Positions 1 through 7,962 of a stretch of 64,000 bases of DNA are shown here, in pieces. This DNA comes from DASUPK01 sp963736305 (lineage in GTDB: Bacteria; Actinomycetota; Thermoleophilia; Solirubrobacterales; 70-9). Under the pieces are notes generated by a model. The model had not been told where the DNA came from. It saw only the letters and a list, made by a program, of their open reading frames with translations, and did no database searches. Where the stretch lies: positions 248,001-312,000 of the forward strand of contig CAVTOD010000007.1 in NCBI GenBank assembly GCA_963736305.1. Reading direction: 5' to 3'. Within the stretch, counting starts at the first letter, position 1, and each line of letters starts with the position of its first letter. A program made the translations under genes and the position numbers.

Positions 1-247
1 CGGCGGCCTCGGGCGAGGTGGCAAGCTCGGCTCCGGCGACGAAGAGGTCCTGCTGCAGCGAGAGGATGGTCGAGTGGAGGCCGGCCTGGTTTTCGGCCTT
101 GCAGAGGGCGCGGGCGACCCCGAGCGCCGAGTTGGCTTCGTCGATCGAGCCGTACGCCTCGGTTCGGGCGTTGGTCTTTGGCACCCGCCCGCCGTACCAG
201 AGGGACGTGGTGCCGTCGTCGCCCTTCTTCGTATAGATCTTGACCAT
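1..247 (-). CDS. ATP:cob(I)alamin adenosyltransferase, PduO/MMAB type (3' end off window)
   Basis: The first 82 residues read from the minus strand start MVKIYTKKGDDGTTSL, the phosphate-binding N-terminus of PduO-type corrinoid adenosyltransferases (Thr-Lys-x-Gly-Asp-x-Gly), followed by EAYGSIDEANSALG, the second conserved block. Enzymes of this family transfer the adenosyl group of ATP to cob(I)alamin to make coenzyme B12 in the cytoplasm. The gene runs off the left edge, so the C-terminal active-site region cannot be checked. The ATG at 245-247 is the only sensible start. A decayed VOC gene begins directly next to it on the other strand. Confidence 0.9.
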   Translation of the reverse strand, partial: MVKIYTKKGDDGTTSLWYGGRVPKTNARTEAYGSIDEANSALGVARALCKAENQAGLHSTILSLQQDLFVAGAELATSPEAA

Positions 248-249
248 GA

Positions 250-522
250 GACGACGATATCCAAGGAGGCCGGGTTGACGGTGAATCCTGGAAGCTCACC
301 GACGACAGCTGGATCTACGTGGTGGTCGACCGGGAGCGTGCCGGCAGGGGGCTCCTCACCGTGATGGTCGACGATCTCGATGAACGCCTGGCCGGGCTCG
401 AGGAGCGGGGGATCGAGGTGGGCGAGGTCGAGACGATCAACGAGAGGACGCGCAAGGTCGAGATCGTCGACCCAGAGGGCAACCGGATCGGCTTCGGCGA
501 GGCGGTCAGCTCAAAGGGTTGA
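250..522 (+). pseudogene. C-terminal half of a VOC (glyoxalase/bleomycin-resistance) protein, 5' truncated
   Basis: The frame reads ESWKLTDDSWIYVVVD, then LLTVMVDDLDERLAGLEERG, then VEIVDPEGNRIGFGEA, the usual second half of a vicinal-oxygen-chelate protein. The frame is closed by a stop at 247-249 and holds no ATG. The first beta-alpha-beta-beta-beta module, with its metal ligand, is missing. A GTG at 319 could start a 67-residue product, but this would not be a full fold. It is most likely a remnant cut off at the cobalamin adenosyltransferase start. Its last 17 bp overlap the convergent DUF1015 gene. Confidence 0.6.
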
Positions 523-1762
523 ACGCGATCCCGGTGGGCAGCTTCGGGAAGAAGTAGGTGGACTTCGGCGGCATCGTCTCGCCTTCGGCGGCGACGGCAC
601 GGACCTGGTCGACGGGCGTCGGCCGGAGCAGGAAGGCGGCCTGGTAGTCGCCCGCGTCGAGCTTCGTCAGCGCCTCGCCGATGTTCGGCGTGTATCCGAT
701 GCCGCGCTTGGCCGCGATGTCGTCGGTGCTCATGCCGAGGATGTCCTTGAGGACGAGCTCCTCCAGGATCGCGGCGTCCAGCGTCCGGTAGGCCTCGGAG
801 CGGCCCGACAGGAGCTCGTCGAGCCGGCCCCTGTCCCGAAGCCGCAGCCGGAAGCTGCGCTGGAAATGGGAGTCGTGGTAGCCGAAGACCCCGACGCCGT
901 CGCTGCCGGCCGGGTTGACCTCATTGGTCGGGACCTGCTCGATCTCGAAGAGCTTCTTTAGACCGGCACCCAGCGCCTCCTGCTTGGCGGGGTCCTCCGG
1001 CAGCCCGGAGATCAGCCGGTGGGTCGGGAAGACCGTCAGGCCGGGGTCCTCCAGGGAGACCAAGGCCATCAGGACGTAGTCGGCGGGACCGCCGGGACCG
1101 ACCTCCCGCTGGTAGGCGAGCGAAGTCTCATAGCGATGGTGGCCGTCCGCGATCAGCAGCTCGGCGGGCTCGAGCTCGGTGGCGATCGCCTCATGGACGG
1201 CGGGGTCGCCGACTCGCCAGACGCGATGGGTGGTGCCGTCGCCATCGGTGACCTCGCCCCACGGATCGCCGTCGAGCGCCGGCTCGAGGTGCTGCCATGC
1301 GTTGCCAGGATGAAGGGCGAAGATCGGGGAGAGGTTGTGGCGGGTGGCGCGCGTCAGCCGCAGGCGGTCCTCCTTCGGCCCGGGCTGGGTGCGCTCATGC
1401 GGCCGGATCCCCTCACCGTAGGGCGCCAGCTTCACCCGCGCCAGGAAGCCGCGGCGGGTGAGGCGCGATCCGCCGGGCGCGTCGTAGTCCTGCTCCAGCG
1501 CCCAGATCTGCGGTTCCTCGTCACCTGTCAGCGCGCCAGCCTCCGTCCACTCGCCGAGCAGCTTCGCGGCGTGCTCGTAGGGATCGCCGCCGTCGGGGTC
1601 GCGCGGCAGGTCGAGCTCGACAACGTTGTATGGAGAGCGAGAGGAGAGCTCGGCCCGCTGCGCGTCGTCGATCACGTCGTATGGAGGAGCAACGACGTCG
1701 GCGAGCGCTCCGACCTTTGCGAGGTCGTAGTGGAGCGCATGAATTGGACTCACCTCGGCCAC
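506..1762 (-). CDS. DUF1015 family protein
   Basis: This 418-residue protein opens with AEVSPIHALHYDLAKVG and VAPPYDVIDDAQR, the signature start of DUF1015, and contains RRGFLARVKL, RPHERTQPGPKEDRL and LLIADGHHRYETSLAY, all in the family's usual order. DUF1015 is widespread in bacteria and archaea, and an archaeal relative (SerK) is a free-serine kinase; the bacterial role is not established. Length is normal for the family. It is divergent from the HTH gene that starts 89 bp away. The ATG start leaves no room for a longer N-terminus with family similarity. Confidence 0.85.
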   Translation of the reverse strand: MAEVSPIHALHYDLAKVGALADVVAPPYDVIDDAQRAELSSRSPYNVVELDLPRDPDGGDPYEHAAKLLGEWTEAGALTGDEEPQIWALEQDYDAPGGSRLTRRGFLARVKLAPYGEGIRPHERTQPGPKEDRLRLTRATRHNLSPIFALHPGNAWQHLEPALDGDPWGEVTDGDGTTHRVWRVGDPAVHEAIATELEPAELLIADGHHRYETSLAYQREVGPGGPADYVLMALVSLEDPGLTVFPTHRLISGLPEDPAKQEALGAGLKKLFEIEQVPTNEVNPAGSDGVGVFGYHDSHFQRSFRLRLRDRGRLDELLSGRSEAYRTLDAAILEELVLKDILGMSTDDIAAKRGIGYTPNIGEALTKLDAGDYQAAFLLRPTPVDQVRAVAAEGETMPPKSTYFFPKLPTGIAFNPLS

Positions 1763-1851
1763 GAGCGCGGAACCCTAGCCAGCCACGGGGAGGCACACCC
1801 TCGTCACATTCTGCGCGTCACCAGTCACGGGTTCTCGATTCGAATCGAGTC

Positions 1852-2517
1852 GTGACCTATCCGCCGTATATGAGGGAGAAGGCGCGGCAGCTCAGGCGCG
1901 AGAAGGGTTTGACGATCGACGAGATCGCCAAGCGACTTGCCGTTTCGCGGACGACGGTCTACTTCTGGGTCGGTGACATGCCTCGTCCAGCGCGCTGCGT
2001 GGCTCGCACAGGGCCCGGACATTCGCTGGGGAACAAGGCGATGCAGGCCAAGTTCAAGAGACTGCGTGACGAGGCCTATGAGCTCGGCCACTGGGAATTC
2101 CCGCGGTTGGCCCGGTTGCCTACGTTCAGGGATTTCGTCTGCCTATACATCGGGGAGGGATACAAGCGCAACCGAAACACCGTGTCGGTCGCCAATTCGG
2201 ATGCAGCCGCAGTGCGGCTCGCCGTCTACTGGTTGGATCAATTCACGACCAGACGGATGGTCTTCTCAATCCAGTACCACGCCGACCAAAGGCCGAAGTC
2301 GCTCCTTGCCTACTGGGGGCGAGAACTTCAAATACCCGGCATGTCCATCGAGTTTCTACGCAAGTCGAACAGCGGCCAGCTCGCTCACAGGACTTGGCGA
2401 TCGAAGTACGGAGTCCTGAGCGTGAAGACGCACGACACTTGCCTCCGCGCCCGAGTCCAGGGATGGATCGATCGGATGCGAGACGAGTGGCTAGACTCGC
2501 CAGCGCCCGGGGCGTAG
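1852..2517 (+). CDS. HTH protein with LAGLIDADG-like segment, ending inside tRNA-Pro
   Basis: From the GTG at 1852 (alternative ATG at 1870) the product is 221 residues. Residues 20-39 form a helix-turn-helix (LTIDEIAKRLAVSRTTVYFW), and residues 95-117 (FVCLYIGEGYKRNRNTV, then NSD) resemble the LAGLIDADG fold of homing nucleases and related DNA-binding proteins. The C-terminal half (RTWRSKYGVLSV and later) is compact and alpha/beta-like. The stop codon lies at 2515-2517, 10 bp inside tRNA-Pro. I infer a DNA-binding, possibly mobile protein linked to the tRNA; no catalytic activity can be asserted. The same kind of protein could instead be a plain regulator. Confidence 0.6.
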   Translation: MTYPPYMREKARQLRREKGLTIDEIAKRLAVSRTTVYFWVGDMPRPARCVARTGPGHSLGNKAMQAKFKRLRDEAYELGHWEFPRLARLPTFRDFVCLYIGEGYKRNRNTVSVANSDAAAVRLAVYWLDQFTTRRMVFSIQYHADQRPKSLLAYWGRELQIPGMSIEFLRKSNSGQLAHRTWRSKYGVLSVKTHDTCLRARVQGWIDRMRDEWLDSPAPGA

Positions 2518-2582
2518 CGAAGCCTGGTTATCGCGCGGCTTTTGGGGAGCCGAGATCGCTGGTTCGAATCCAGCCGCCCCGA
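2508..2582 (+). tRNA. tRNA-Pro(TGG)
   Basis: A full cloverleaf can be drawn. The acceptor CGGGGCG (2508-2514) pairs with CGCCCCG (2575-2581), and the D stem GCGA pairs with TCGC. The anticodon stem CGGCT/AGCCG encloses TTTGGGG with anticodon TGG, and the T arm is GCTGG-TTCGAAT-CCAGC. The discriminator is A2582 and no CCA is encoded. The 5' end overlaps the last codons of the HTH gene, so that gene and the tRNA may share a transcript. Confidence 0.9.
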
Positions 2583-2599
2583 TTCGCTGGCGGTCTCGT

Positions 2600-2605
2600 T
2601 AGGAT
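2600..2605 (+). promoter_or_regulatory. Putative -10 box of a leaderless transcript
   Basis: TAGGAT lies six bases before the ATG at 2612 and no Shine-Dalgarno sequence is present. This TANNNT-N6-ATG layout is the classic leaderless arrangement of actinobacteria. Confidence 0.5.
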
Positions 2606-2611
2606 CTCGCG

Positions 2612-3355
2612 ATGCGTAGGGGAGGGAAGAGGTTCGCGCTTGCAGGCGCCTTGGCGGTCGTTGCGGTCGTCGGCTTCAGCTCCACCGCTCTGGCGGACGA
2701 CAGCCAGATCCGGATCAGCGAGGTCTACCTCGACGGGTCCGCGTCCCATGGCGACTTCGTGGAACTGCAGATGTTGGCCGATGGGCAGACGATCCCTGCT
2801 AACGCAGCGATACGGATGTGCAACGCGAACGCGTCACTCTGCATCAACTTTCTGTTCCCCCCCAACAGCCTGGCCGCGTCCACGAGCCAGCGCACGATCC
2901 TGTTTGGCTGGGACGACAACTCCAACACCGACTTCGGCATTCCGGCGGCCACCTCACCGCCGAATCTCAACAACTTCCCACTCACCGGCGGGCACGCCTG
3001 TTACATGGAGTCAGTCGCGCCGAACATCCCGATCGACTGCGTGAGCTGGGGTAACTCAACGGGGACGGCCCCGTCAGTGGGTAGCCCCGCACCGGCGCTG
3101 AACGCGAGCCAGTCCCTGACTCGCACCGAGGCACGCGGCTGCTCGACCCTGATGGAGGCGATCGACGACAGCGACAACAGCTCCGCCGACTTCTCGCTGG
3201 CGACCCCCTCGCCCCGCAACAACCTCGCCACGCCGACCGAGCACGCGTGTCCGCCGCCGGCTGTGGTCACGCCCAAGAAGAAGAAGTGCAAGAAGAAGAA
3301 GAAGCACCGCTCGGCCGAGACGGCCAAGAAGAAGAAGTGCAAGAAGAAGAAGTAG
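2612..3355 (+). CDS. Secreted lamin-tail-like protein with Lys/Cys-rich C-terminal tail
   Basis: The 247-residue product has an N-terminal signal peptide (MRRGGKRFALAGALAVVAVV, cleavage after ALA near residue 28). The next segment, IRISEVYLDGSASHGDFVEL followed by a beta-rich domain to about residue 200, resembles a lamin-tail/LTD-type extracellular domain. The tail carries two blocks, KKKKCKKKKK and KKKKCKKKK, separated by HRSAETA. Such tails may bind anionic wall polymers or nucleic acid; this is inference. A related tail occurs at about 38200-38270. The gene converges on the SDR gene, with stop codons 4 bp apart. Confidence 0.7.
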   Translation: MRRGGKRFALAGALAVVAVVGFSSTALADDSQIRISEVYLDGSASHGDFVELQMLADGQTIPANAAIRMCNANASLCINFLFPPNSLAASTSQRTILFGWDDNSNTDFGIPAATSPPNLNNFPLTGGHACYMESVAPNIPIDCVSWGNSTGTAPSVGSPAPALNASQSLTRTEARGCSTLMEAIDDSDNSSADFSLATPSPRNNLATPTEHACPPPAVVTPKKKKCKKKKKHRSAETAKKKKCKKKK

Positions 3356-3359
3356 CTCG

Positions 3360-4334
3360 CTAGAGCAGTCCCTCCGCGCGCAGCCACTCCTCCGTCTTTC
3401 GCATCCCGGCATCGAGGTCGTGGGCCGGCTCGTAGCCGAGCACCTCGCGGGCCCGCTCGATCGAATAGCTGCCGCGGCGGTTGAAGTAGTCGATCGCGGC
3501 CGGGGTCGCCTCGCTGCGGCGGCCGCGCACCTTGGCGGCCAGGTCCATCGCGCGGGCGACCTCGCGCACGACCCTGGTCGGCGCCGCCCGCGGGCCGTCG
3601 ATGCCGAGCATCCGGCAGTAGTGCGCGAAGAACTCCCCGATCGTCGGCTTCTCCGCGCCGGTGAGGATGAAGACGCGGCCTTCGGCCGCGGGGGTGGTGG
3701 CGGCGCGGACGATCCCGTCCACGAGGTCGTCGACGTAGACCGGGCTGTGCACGCCGCGGCCGCCGTCGGGAAGGATGAGCTGCTTCGCCTTCAGCAGCCG
3801 GACCGGCTCGGTCGTCCAGGGGCGGGAGCCCGGCCCGTAGACGTCGCCGGGGCGGACGATCGTGCAGGGAATCTCTCCCTCGGCGTGGGCCTCCAGCACG
3901 ACCTGCTCGCTGGCGATCTTCGTGTCGACGTAGTGCACGCCGTTGGGCCGCACGGGGGTCCGCTCGTCGACCTCGCCCTCGAAGTCGAAGCCGTGGACGA
4001 CGATCGAGGAGAGATGAACGAACCGCTTGGCTCCACCCGCGATCGCCGCATCCATCACGTGCCTCGTCGCGGCCACGTTCGTCTCCCAGTAACCCTCGCG
4101 GGAGCTGTACATCCCGACCACGGCGGCGGTGTGCACGACGAGCTCGCAGTCATCGGCGTGCGCCTGCCAATCGCCGGGCGCGGTCAGATCGGCGCCGAGG
4201 TGCCCCTCATCACCGGTCTCGATCAGATCCACGCCGCGAACTTCGCTCCCCAGTGCGCGGAGCCGCTCGACCAGCGCCCGCCCGATGAAGCCGGCGGCGC
4301 CGGTGACGAGCACGCGTTTCGGGGAGTCAGCCAC
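3360..4334 (-). CDS. Extended short-chain dehydrogenase / NAD-dependent epimerase
   Basis: The N-terminus KRVLVTGAAGFIGRALVERL is a Rossmann GxxGxxG motif. The catalytic Tyr-Lys pair appears as YVDTK after the active-site Ser stretch (FVHLSSIVVHG), and IVRPGDVYGPG is the family's cofactor-proximal loop. These features place it among the extended SDRs (3-beta-HSD/epimerase type), acting on an unknown sugar or steroid-like substrate. I choose the GTG at 4332-4334, which overlaps the stop of the upstream gene by 8 bp; an ATG at 4361 would overlap by 35 bp. It is the last gene of a three-gene operon. Confidence 0.8.
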   Translation of the reverse strand: MADSPKRVLVTGAAGFIGRALVERLRALGSEVRGVDLIETGDEGHLGADLTAPGDWQAHADDCELVVHTAAVVGMYSSREGYWETNVAATRHVMDAAIAGGAKRFVHLSSIVVHGFDFEGEVDERTPVRPNGVHYVDTKIASEQVVLEAHAEGEIPCTIVRPGDVYGPGSRPWTTEPVRLLKAKQLILPDGGRGVHSPVYVDDLVDGIVRAATTPAAEGRVFILTGAEKPTIGEFFAHYCRMLGIDGPRAAPTRVVREVARAMDLAAKVRGRRSEATPAAIDYFNRRGSYSIERAREVLGYEPAHDLDAGMRKTEEWLRAEGLL

Positions 4335-5112
4335 CGTGCTCGACCGCGTCGATGGCGGCATGGGTGCTTCTGGCCGCGTCCGGGTCGGCGAGGTCGATCC
4401 CCGGAGGCAGCTCGACGTGGAGCTCGCCGGATGGGTCGAGCTGGACGTGCGCCGTCTCGATGCGGCAGTCGAGCACGTGGCCGCCGCGCGAGCGGTCCTC
4501 GGAGATGAAGTGGAGATGCCAGCCGGCGACCTCGATCCCCTCGGCGTATTCGGGGAAGCGGAAACCGAGCATCGTGCCGTCGACGTCGGTCAGCTCGAAG
4601 ACCTGCTGTTCGCCCACGACGTCCGTCAGCGGCCGATAGGGCGGCTCCTGGCGCGGCACCGATCGCGCCTTGACGAACTCGAAGCGGCCGTCGATGCGAA
4701 CCGCGCACGAGGCGGTGTCGGCCGGAATTCTCCGGTCCATCTCGGCGAGCAGGCGATCGTGGTCCAGCGAGCCCTCGAGGTCGAAGCCGGTCGCGGGGTG
4801 GAAGGGAACGACGACGGCGAACGGCGTGCGCTCGTCGAGCCGGACCTCGGTGACCGTTCCCTCGACATCGGCACGGTAGAAGCGCCCCTCGAGGGCGATC
4901 ATCTCGCCGTCCAGGTGATTGAGGGTGCCCAGGCCGAGGTCACCGTGCTCGGCGAGCTCCTTGAAGCTGACGTCGCCCTCGAAGGATCCGTCCAGCAGCG
5001 CGCCGATCGTCGAGGCCTGGAAGAGGACGTGGGGATCCTGTTCCGCGTGCAGGTCTGCGTGCCGCATCGCCTCGACGTGCAGGGACCGGATCCAGCGCTC
5101 GTCGAGGCTCAT
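4327..5112 (-). CDS. budA: Alpha-acetolactate decarboxylase
   Basis: The 261-residue protein contains VLFQASTIGALLDGSFEGDV near the N-terminus and GWHLHFISEDRSRGGHVLD near residues 190-210. The latter supplies the His-x-His and His zinc ligands of acetolactate decarboxylases. The enzyme converts 2-acetolactate to acetoin, in overflow metabolism or branched-chain amino acid balance. The ATG at 5110-5112 shares an ATGA overlap with the upstream fatty acid hydroxylase stop, and the 3' end overlaps the SDR start, so the three genes are translationally coupled. A longer upstream frame exists but is shadow sequence of the neighbouring gene. Confidence 0.88.
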   Translation of the reverse strand: MSLDERWIRSLHVEAMRHADLHAEQDPHVLFQASTIGALLDGSFEGDVSFKELAEHGDLGLGTLNHLDGEMIALEGRFYRADVEGTVTEVRLDERTPFAVVVPFHPATGFDLEGSLDHDRLLAEMDRRIPADTASCAVRIDGRFEFVKARSVPRQEPPYRPLTDVVGEQQVFELTDVDGTMLGFRFPEYAEGIEVAGWHLHFISEDRSRGGHVLDCRIETAHVQLDPSGELHVELPPGIDLADPDAARSTHAAIDAVEHGG

Positions 5113-5783
5113 CCGGTGGGGTCGAGGGTGCGCGCGGTCTTCGACTTCGGCACCTCTCGCTGATCGGGGTTGGTGCCGAGGACCCGGTCGCTCAGGTTGT
5201 TCGTGATCCCGTGCCAGAAGTGCTCGTTCTTGAAGTGATGCAGACGGTGGTTTCGCCAGATCGCTTTGTAGGTGCGGGTGCGCGGGCGGTATGCCGTGTG
5301 GATCAGGAAGTGGGTCCACTCATAGAGGAAGACCATGCAGTAGCCGGCGATCGCCCCGCTCACCAGCGCGCCGATCGGGACCGGCCCGGCGAGCAGCGTG
5401 ACGATCACCGAGACGAGCCCGATGGTGAGCGGAACCGCGACCAGCATCAGGAACGCCGCCTGCCACCAGTAGAGAAGGACCATGTCGAGGTCGTTGGGGT
5501 CACCGTGGTGAGCCCGGTGAGCGCGGGCGGCGACCGTCTCCACCTCGCGTCCGCGGAGCCTGACCGGCTTCGCGTGCAGCAGATATACGTGGATCGCCCA
5601 CTCGCCGAACGGGTAGATCGCCACCAGCGCGGCGACCGCCACGGCGTCACGCCAGGTGAGATCGCCGATCGCCGCTCGCATCGCCAGGAGGACAAGAACT
5701 CCGCCGCCGATCACCCACGGCGACTCCTTGCGCAGGAACTCCCGCCGCGCCTGGCCGAGCGAGCTGACCTCTCCGGAACGCAT
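5109..5783 (-). CDS. Fatty acid hydroxylase / sterol desaturase-like membrane di-iron protein
   Basis: This is a membrane protein of about 224 residues with several hydrophobic segments and the spaced His boxes of the fatty acid hydroxylase superfamily: AHRAHHGDP, THFLIHTAYR and NHRLHHFKNEHFWHG. Such enzymes use a di-iron centre to hydroxylate or desaturate lipids at the membrane. The ATG at 5781-5783 (MRSGEVSSLG) is preferred over an upstream start at 5837. It is the first gene of the operon with acetolactate decarboxylase and the SDR. The substrate cannot be deduced. Confidence 0.75.
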   Translation of the reverse strand: MRSGEVSSLGQARREFLRKESPWVIGGGVLVLLAMRAAIGDLTWRDAVAVAALVAIYPFGEWAIHVYLLHAKPVRLRGREVETVAARAHRAHHGDPNDLDMVLLYWWQAAFLMLVAVPLTIGLVSVIVTLLAGPVPIGALVSGAIAGYCMVFLYEWTHFLIHTAYRPRTRTYKAIWRNHRLHHFKNEHFWHGITNNLSDRVLGTNPDQREVPKSKTARTLDPTG

Positions 5784-5839
5784 CTCGATCACGCAGCCTA
5801 GTCCCGCGGCGCGGGGAGATCGCGCGAGCCTCAACACTT

Positions 5840-6016
5840 TCCCAGCGATGGCACCCGTCGCCCGGCCAGTCCCTCCCGGGGTTCCTGCCCGAGAACTGCG
5901 GCACCAGCATCGGGACGGGCGGAGCGAGTCAGGAGGCGGAGCTCCTCGGCTGCTTCGCGGACTTCACGTACGACGTCAACAGCTGCGACTGGTTCGCCAC
6001 GCCGCCCAGGCCCTAG
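5840..6016 (+). pseudogene. Possible C-terminal remnant of a secreted protein
   Basis: A short frame ending in TAG at 6014-6016 reads PGFLPENCGTSIGTGG and CFADFTYDVNSCDWFATPP, with three cysteines and composition typical of an extracellular C-terminus. No start codon or N-terminal domain precedes it. The rest of 5784-6240 holds no gene. It contains an AT-richer patch near 6120-6180 with the inverted repeat CCTAC/GTAGG, probably part of the tRNA-Arg upstream region. Confidence 0.3.
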
Positions 6017-6240
6017 TCAGTTTCAAGGCAGCGGGAGAGGGGACCGACCCAAGGAGCCTCCCGTGGCTCCGTGCGCCGGTCCCGTTCCGTGTCCCGCGCG
6101 TACCCCTGAGTACGATTCGAAGACTGGACGTATCTTACCTAATTTTGCCCTACATGAAAGTAAGTAGGACAAAGGTCCATTTTCGGGTCCTGGGCAAGCG
6201 CTGTATGGCGTTGTGGGCCGGCGGTACGCTCCGCTTGCCT

Positions 6241-6314
6241 GCCCCCGTAGCTCAGCTGGATAGAGCGCCGGCCTTCTAAGCCGGATGTCGCAGGTTCGAG
6301 TCCTGCCGGGGGCG
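6241..6314 (+). tRNA. tRNA-Arg(TCT)
   Basis: The acceptor GCCCCCG pairs with CGGGGGC (6307-6313). The anticodon stem CCGGC/GCCGG encloses CTTCTAA with anticodon TCT, and the T arm is GCAGG-TTCGAGT-CCTGC. The discriminator is G6314. No CCA is encoded. Confidence 0.93.
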
Positions 6315-6428
6315 CTGCCCGACCTTCTTGATTTCTCCGACCTTCGCGATTTCTCCGCAACTCCCTTTAGGGGCGTGGGTTAGATTGCCGGAGGTTTAGA
6401 GGGAGGGAACCCGCTGAGAGGAGAGGCC

Positions 6429-7670
6429 TTGTACGCCCACGCTGCGTCGCTTCGTGCCCGGAGGACTGTTGCCATCGCCGTCATCGGCCTGGCAGCCCTG
6501 TTCGCGTTCATCGTCTGCGCGCAGCGCGCCGACGCGAAGGCGAAGGGGAAGACAAAGGTCACGAAGGGACCGAAGGGCCTCGCGTTCTACAAGCCACCGA
6601 AGGGCCTGCCCAAGCAGCACGGGACCCTGATCTGGGCCCGCGGCGCCTCCGGCCTCGTTCCTCTCCAGGACGCCCGCTACACGAAGCTCGTCCTCTACTC
6701 GTCGCGGACGGCGCAGGGCGCCAAGGACGCAATCTCGGGGTCCGTGAGCGTGCCGAAGGGCAAGCCGCCGAAGGGCGGATGGCCCGTGATCACCTGGGCC
6801 CATGGGACGACCGGCGTCGCGGACATCTGCGCGCCGTCCCAGGACGTGGCGGGATCGTCCGCCGGCACCGGCGAGACCTACATCAACGACGACCTGAACG
6901 CCTGGCTGCGCGCCGGCTACGCCGTGCTGCGCACCGACTACGAGGGCCTCGGGACCCCGGGCAAGCATCCGTACCTCGTCGGCACCTCCGAGGGCCGCAG
7001 CGTCCTCGACATCGTCCAAGCCGCTCGCCAGCTCGACAAGAGCATCTCCAAGCGCTACCTGATCGCCGGGCATTCCCAGGGCGGACACGCGGCGCTGTTC
7101 GCCGCTGGCCTCGCCAAGAGCTGGGCCCCCGGCCTGAAGCTGCGCGGCACGGTCGCCTTCGCGCCGGCGTCACACATCCTCGAGCAGGCCTCGTTCCTCC
7201 CGGCCCTCACCTCGCCGAGCAGCCTGACCGCGCTGGCGACCCTGATCCTCGACGGCGCCTCGACGCAGTCGAGCGCGATCAACGTCAATCAGTTGCTCTC
7301 CGACCGGGTGCTGCAGTTCTATCCCCTGCTTCAGCAGCAGTGCCTGTCCCGGCTGGGGCAGCCCGATGAGCTGGGGGGCATTCCGCCGTCCCAGCTCGAG
7401 CGCTCCGGCGCCGACCTGAGTGCGCTCAACCCCGTGCTCGCGGCGATGAACCCGGCGGTGACCACGTCGGCGCCGATCCTGATTCCGCAGGGCGAGTCCG
7501 ACAACACGGTCTTCCCCTTCCTCACGTCCGCCCTGAAGGATCAGCTCGTGGGGCTCGGGGATCAGGTCACCTACAAGACCTATCCGGGAATCGACCACGT
7601 CGGGGTCGTCACCGCCGGCGAGGCGGACGCGCTCGCGTTCTTCGAGCAGATGCTCCCACCGCACCGCTGA
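6429..7670 (+). CDS. Secreted alpha/beta hydrolase, secretory-lipase-like
   Basis: The product is 413 residues from a TTG at 6429, with GAGAGGAGAGG upstream as ribosome binding site. A signal peptide (IAVIGLAALFAFIVCAQRADA) is followed by a basic linker. Residues around 210-220 contain the nucleophile elbow YLIAGHSQGGHAAL, and YPGIDHVGVV near the end provides the catalytic His. ITWAHGTTGVADICAPS is the oxyanion-hole strand typical of the LIP/secretory lipase family. It probably hydrolyses lipid or ester substrates outside the cell. It is the last gene before the tRNA-His island. Confidence 0.82.
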   Translation: MYAHAASLRARRTVAIAVIGLAALFAFIVCAQRADAKAKGKTKVTKGPKGLAFYKPPKGLPKQHGTLIWARGASGLVPLQDARYTKLVLYSSRTAQGAKDAISGSVSVPKGKPPKGGWPVITWAHGTTGVADICAPSQDVAGSSAGTGETYINDDLNAWLRAGYAVLRTDYEGLGTPGKHPYLVGTSEGRSVLDIVQAARQLDKSISKRYLIAGHSQGGHAALFAAGLAKSWAPGLKLRGTVAFAPASHILEQASFLPALTSPSSLTALATLILDGASTQSSAINVNQLLSDRVLQFYPLLQQQCLSRLGQPDELGGIPPSQLERSGADLSALNPVLAAMNPAVTTSAPILIPQGESDNTVFPFLTSALKDQLVGLGDQVTYKTYPGIDHVGVVTAGEADALAFFEQMLPPHR

Positions 7671-7726
7671 GCCGGTCGCCGGGGCTCGTCCGGCGACCCC
7701 CGCTCACGCTAGATTGAAAGCCACGC

Positions 7727-7800
7727 GGTGGGCGTAGCTCAGTTGGTAGAGCTCCTGGTTGTGGTCCAGGTGGTCGCCGGTTCGAGTCCGGTCGCTCACC
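7727..7800 (+). tRNA. tRNA-His(GTG), intact
   Basis: The acceptor GTGGGCG (7728-7734) pairs with CGCTCAC (7793-7799). The extra G-1 at 7727 faces C7800, the hallmark of tRNA-His. The anticodon stem CCTGG/CCAGG encloses TTGTGGT with anticodon GTG, and the T arm is GCCGG-TTCGAGT-CCGGT with one mismatch. Its 3' 43 bp recur at 21290, 30009 and 33739, which marks it as the integration target of the island that follows. Confidence 0.93.
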
Positions 7801-7801
7801 C
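7759..7801 (+). other. Attachment-site copy 1 (within intact tRNA-His)
   Basis: The 43-bp core runs from the anticodon loop (TTGTGGTCCAGG) to the tRNA 3' end. It is repeated without visible change at 21290-21332, 30009-30051 and 33739-33781. Cores reaching from the anticodon loop to the 3' end are typical of tyrosine-recombinase elements. Confidence 0.75.
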
Positions 7802-7809
7802 TCAAGGAA

Positions 7810-7834
7810 GCCCCTGCTAACGCGGGGGTTTCGT
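7810..7834 (+). terminator. Hairpin-T terminator after tRNA-His
   Basis: CCCC(TGCTAACG)CGGGG is followed by GTTTCGTTGTT. The same structure is duplicated at 21341-21365 after att copy 2. Confidence 0.55.
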
Positions 7835-7864
7835 TGTTCATGGTGGGCACCCTGGCAGCGCTCG

Positions 7865-7883
7865 GGTACTACGGGGGGTACTA
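7865..7883. repeat. Arm repeat, left side of segment I
   Basis: GGTACTACGGGGGGTACTA consists of two GGTACTA-type half-sites around a G run. Matching copies lie beside the other att sites at 21186, 21396 and 29905, which suggests integrase arm-binding sites. Confidence 0.5.
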
Positions 7884-7962
7884 GAAGGGGTCCCCCCATA
7901 GCTTCCCGTTGGGCCATAGGGGGTTGAAAGCTGCGCTTCTCGTCCAAAGCGATACCTAGCCG

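Noticed and set aside
250..522. Intact VOC-family gene from the GTG at 319
   Set aside because: It would encode only the second half of the fold, and the in-frame sequence upstream is family-like but closed without a start, so a truncated remnant is more likely.
7609..7947. Minus-strand frame reading GERPDSNRRPPGPQ across tRNA-His and similar frames at the other att copies
   Set aside because: This is the known spurious translation of tRNA sequence. It repeats wherever the tRNA fragment repeats.
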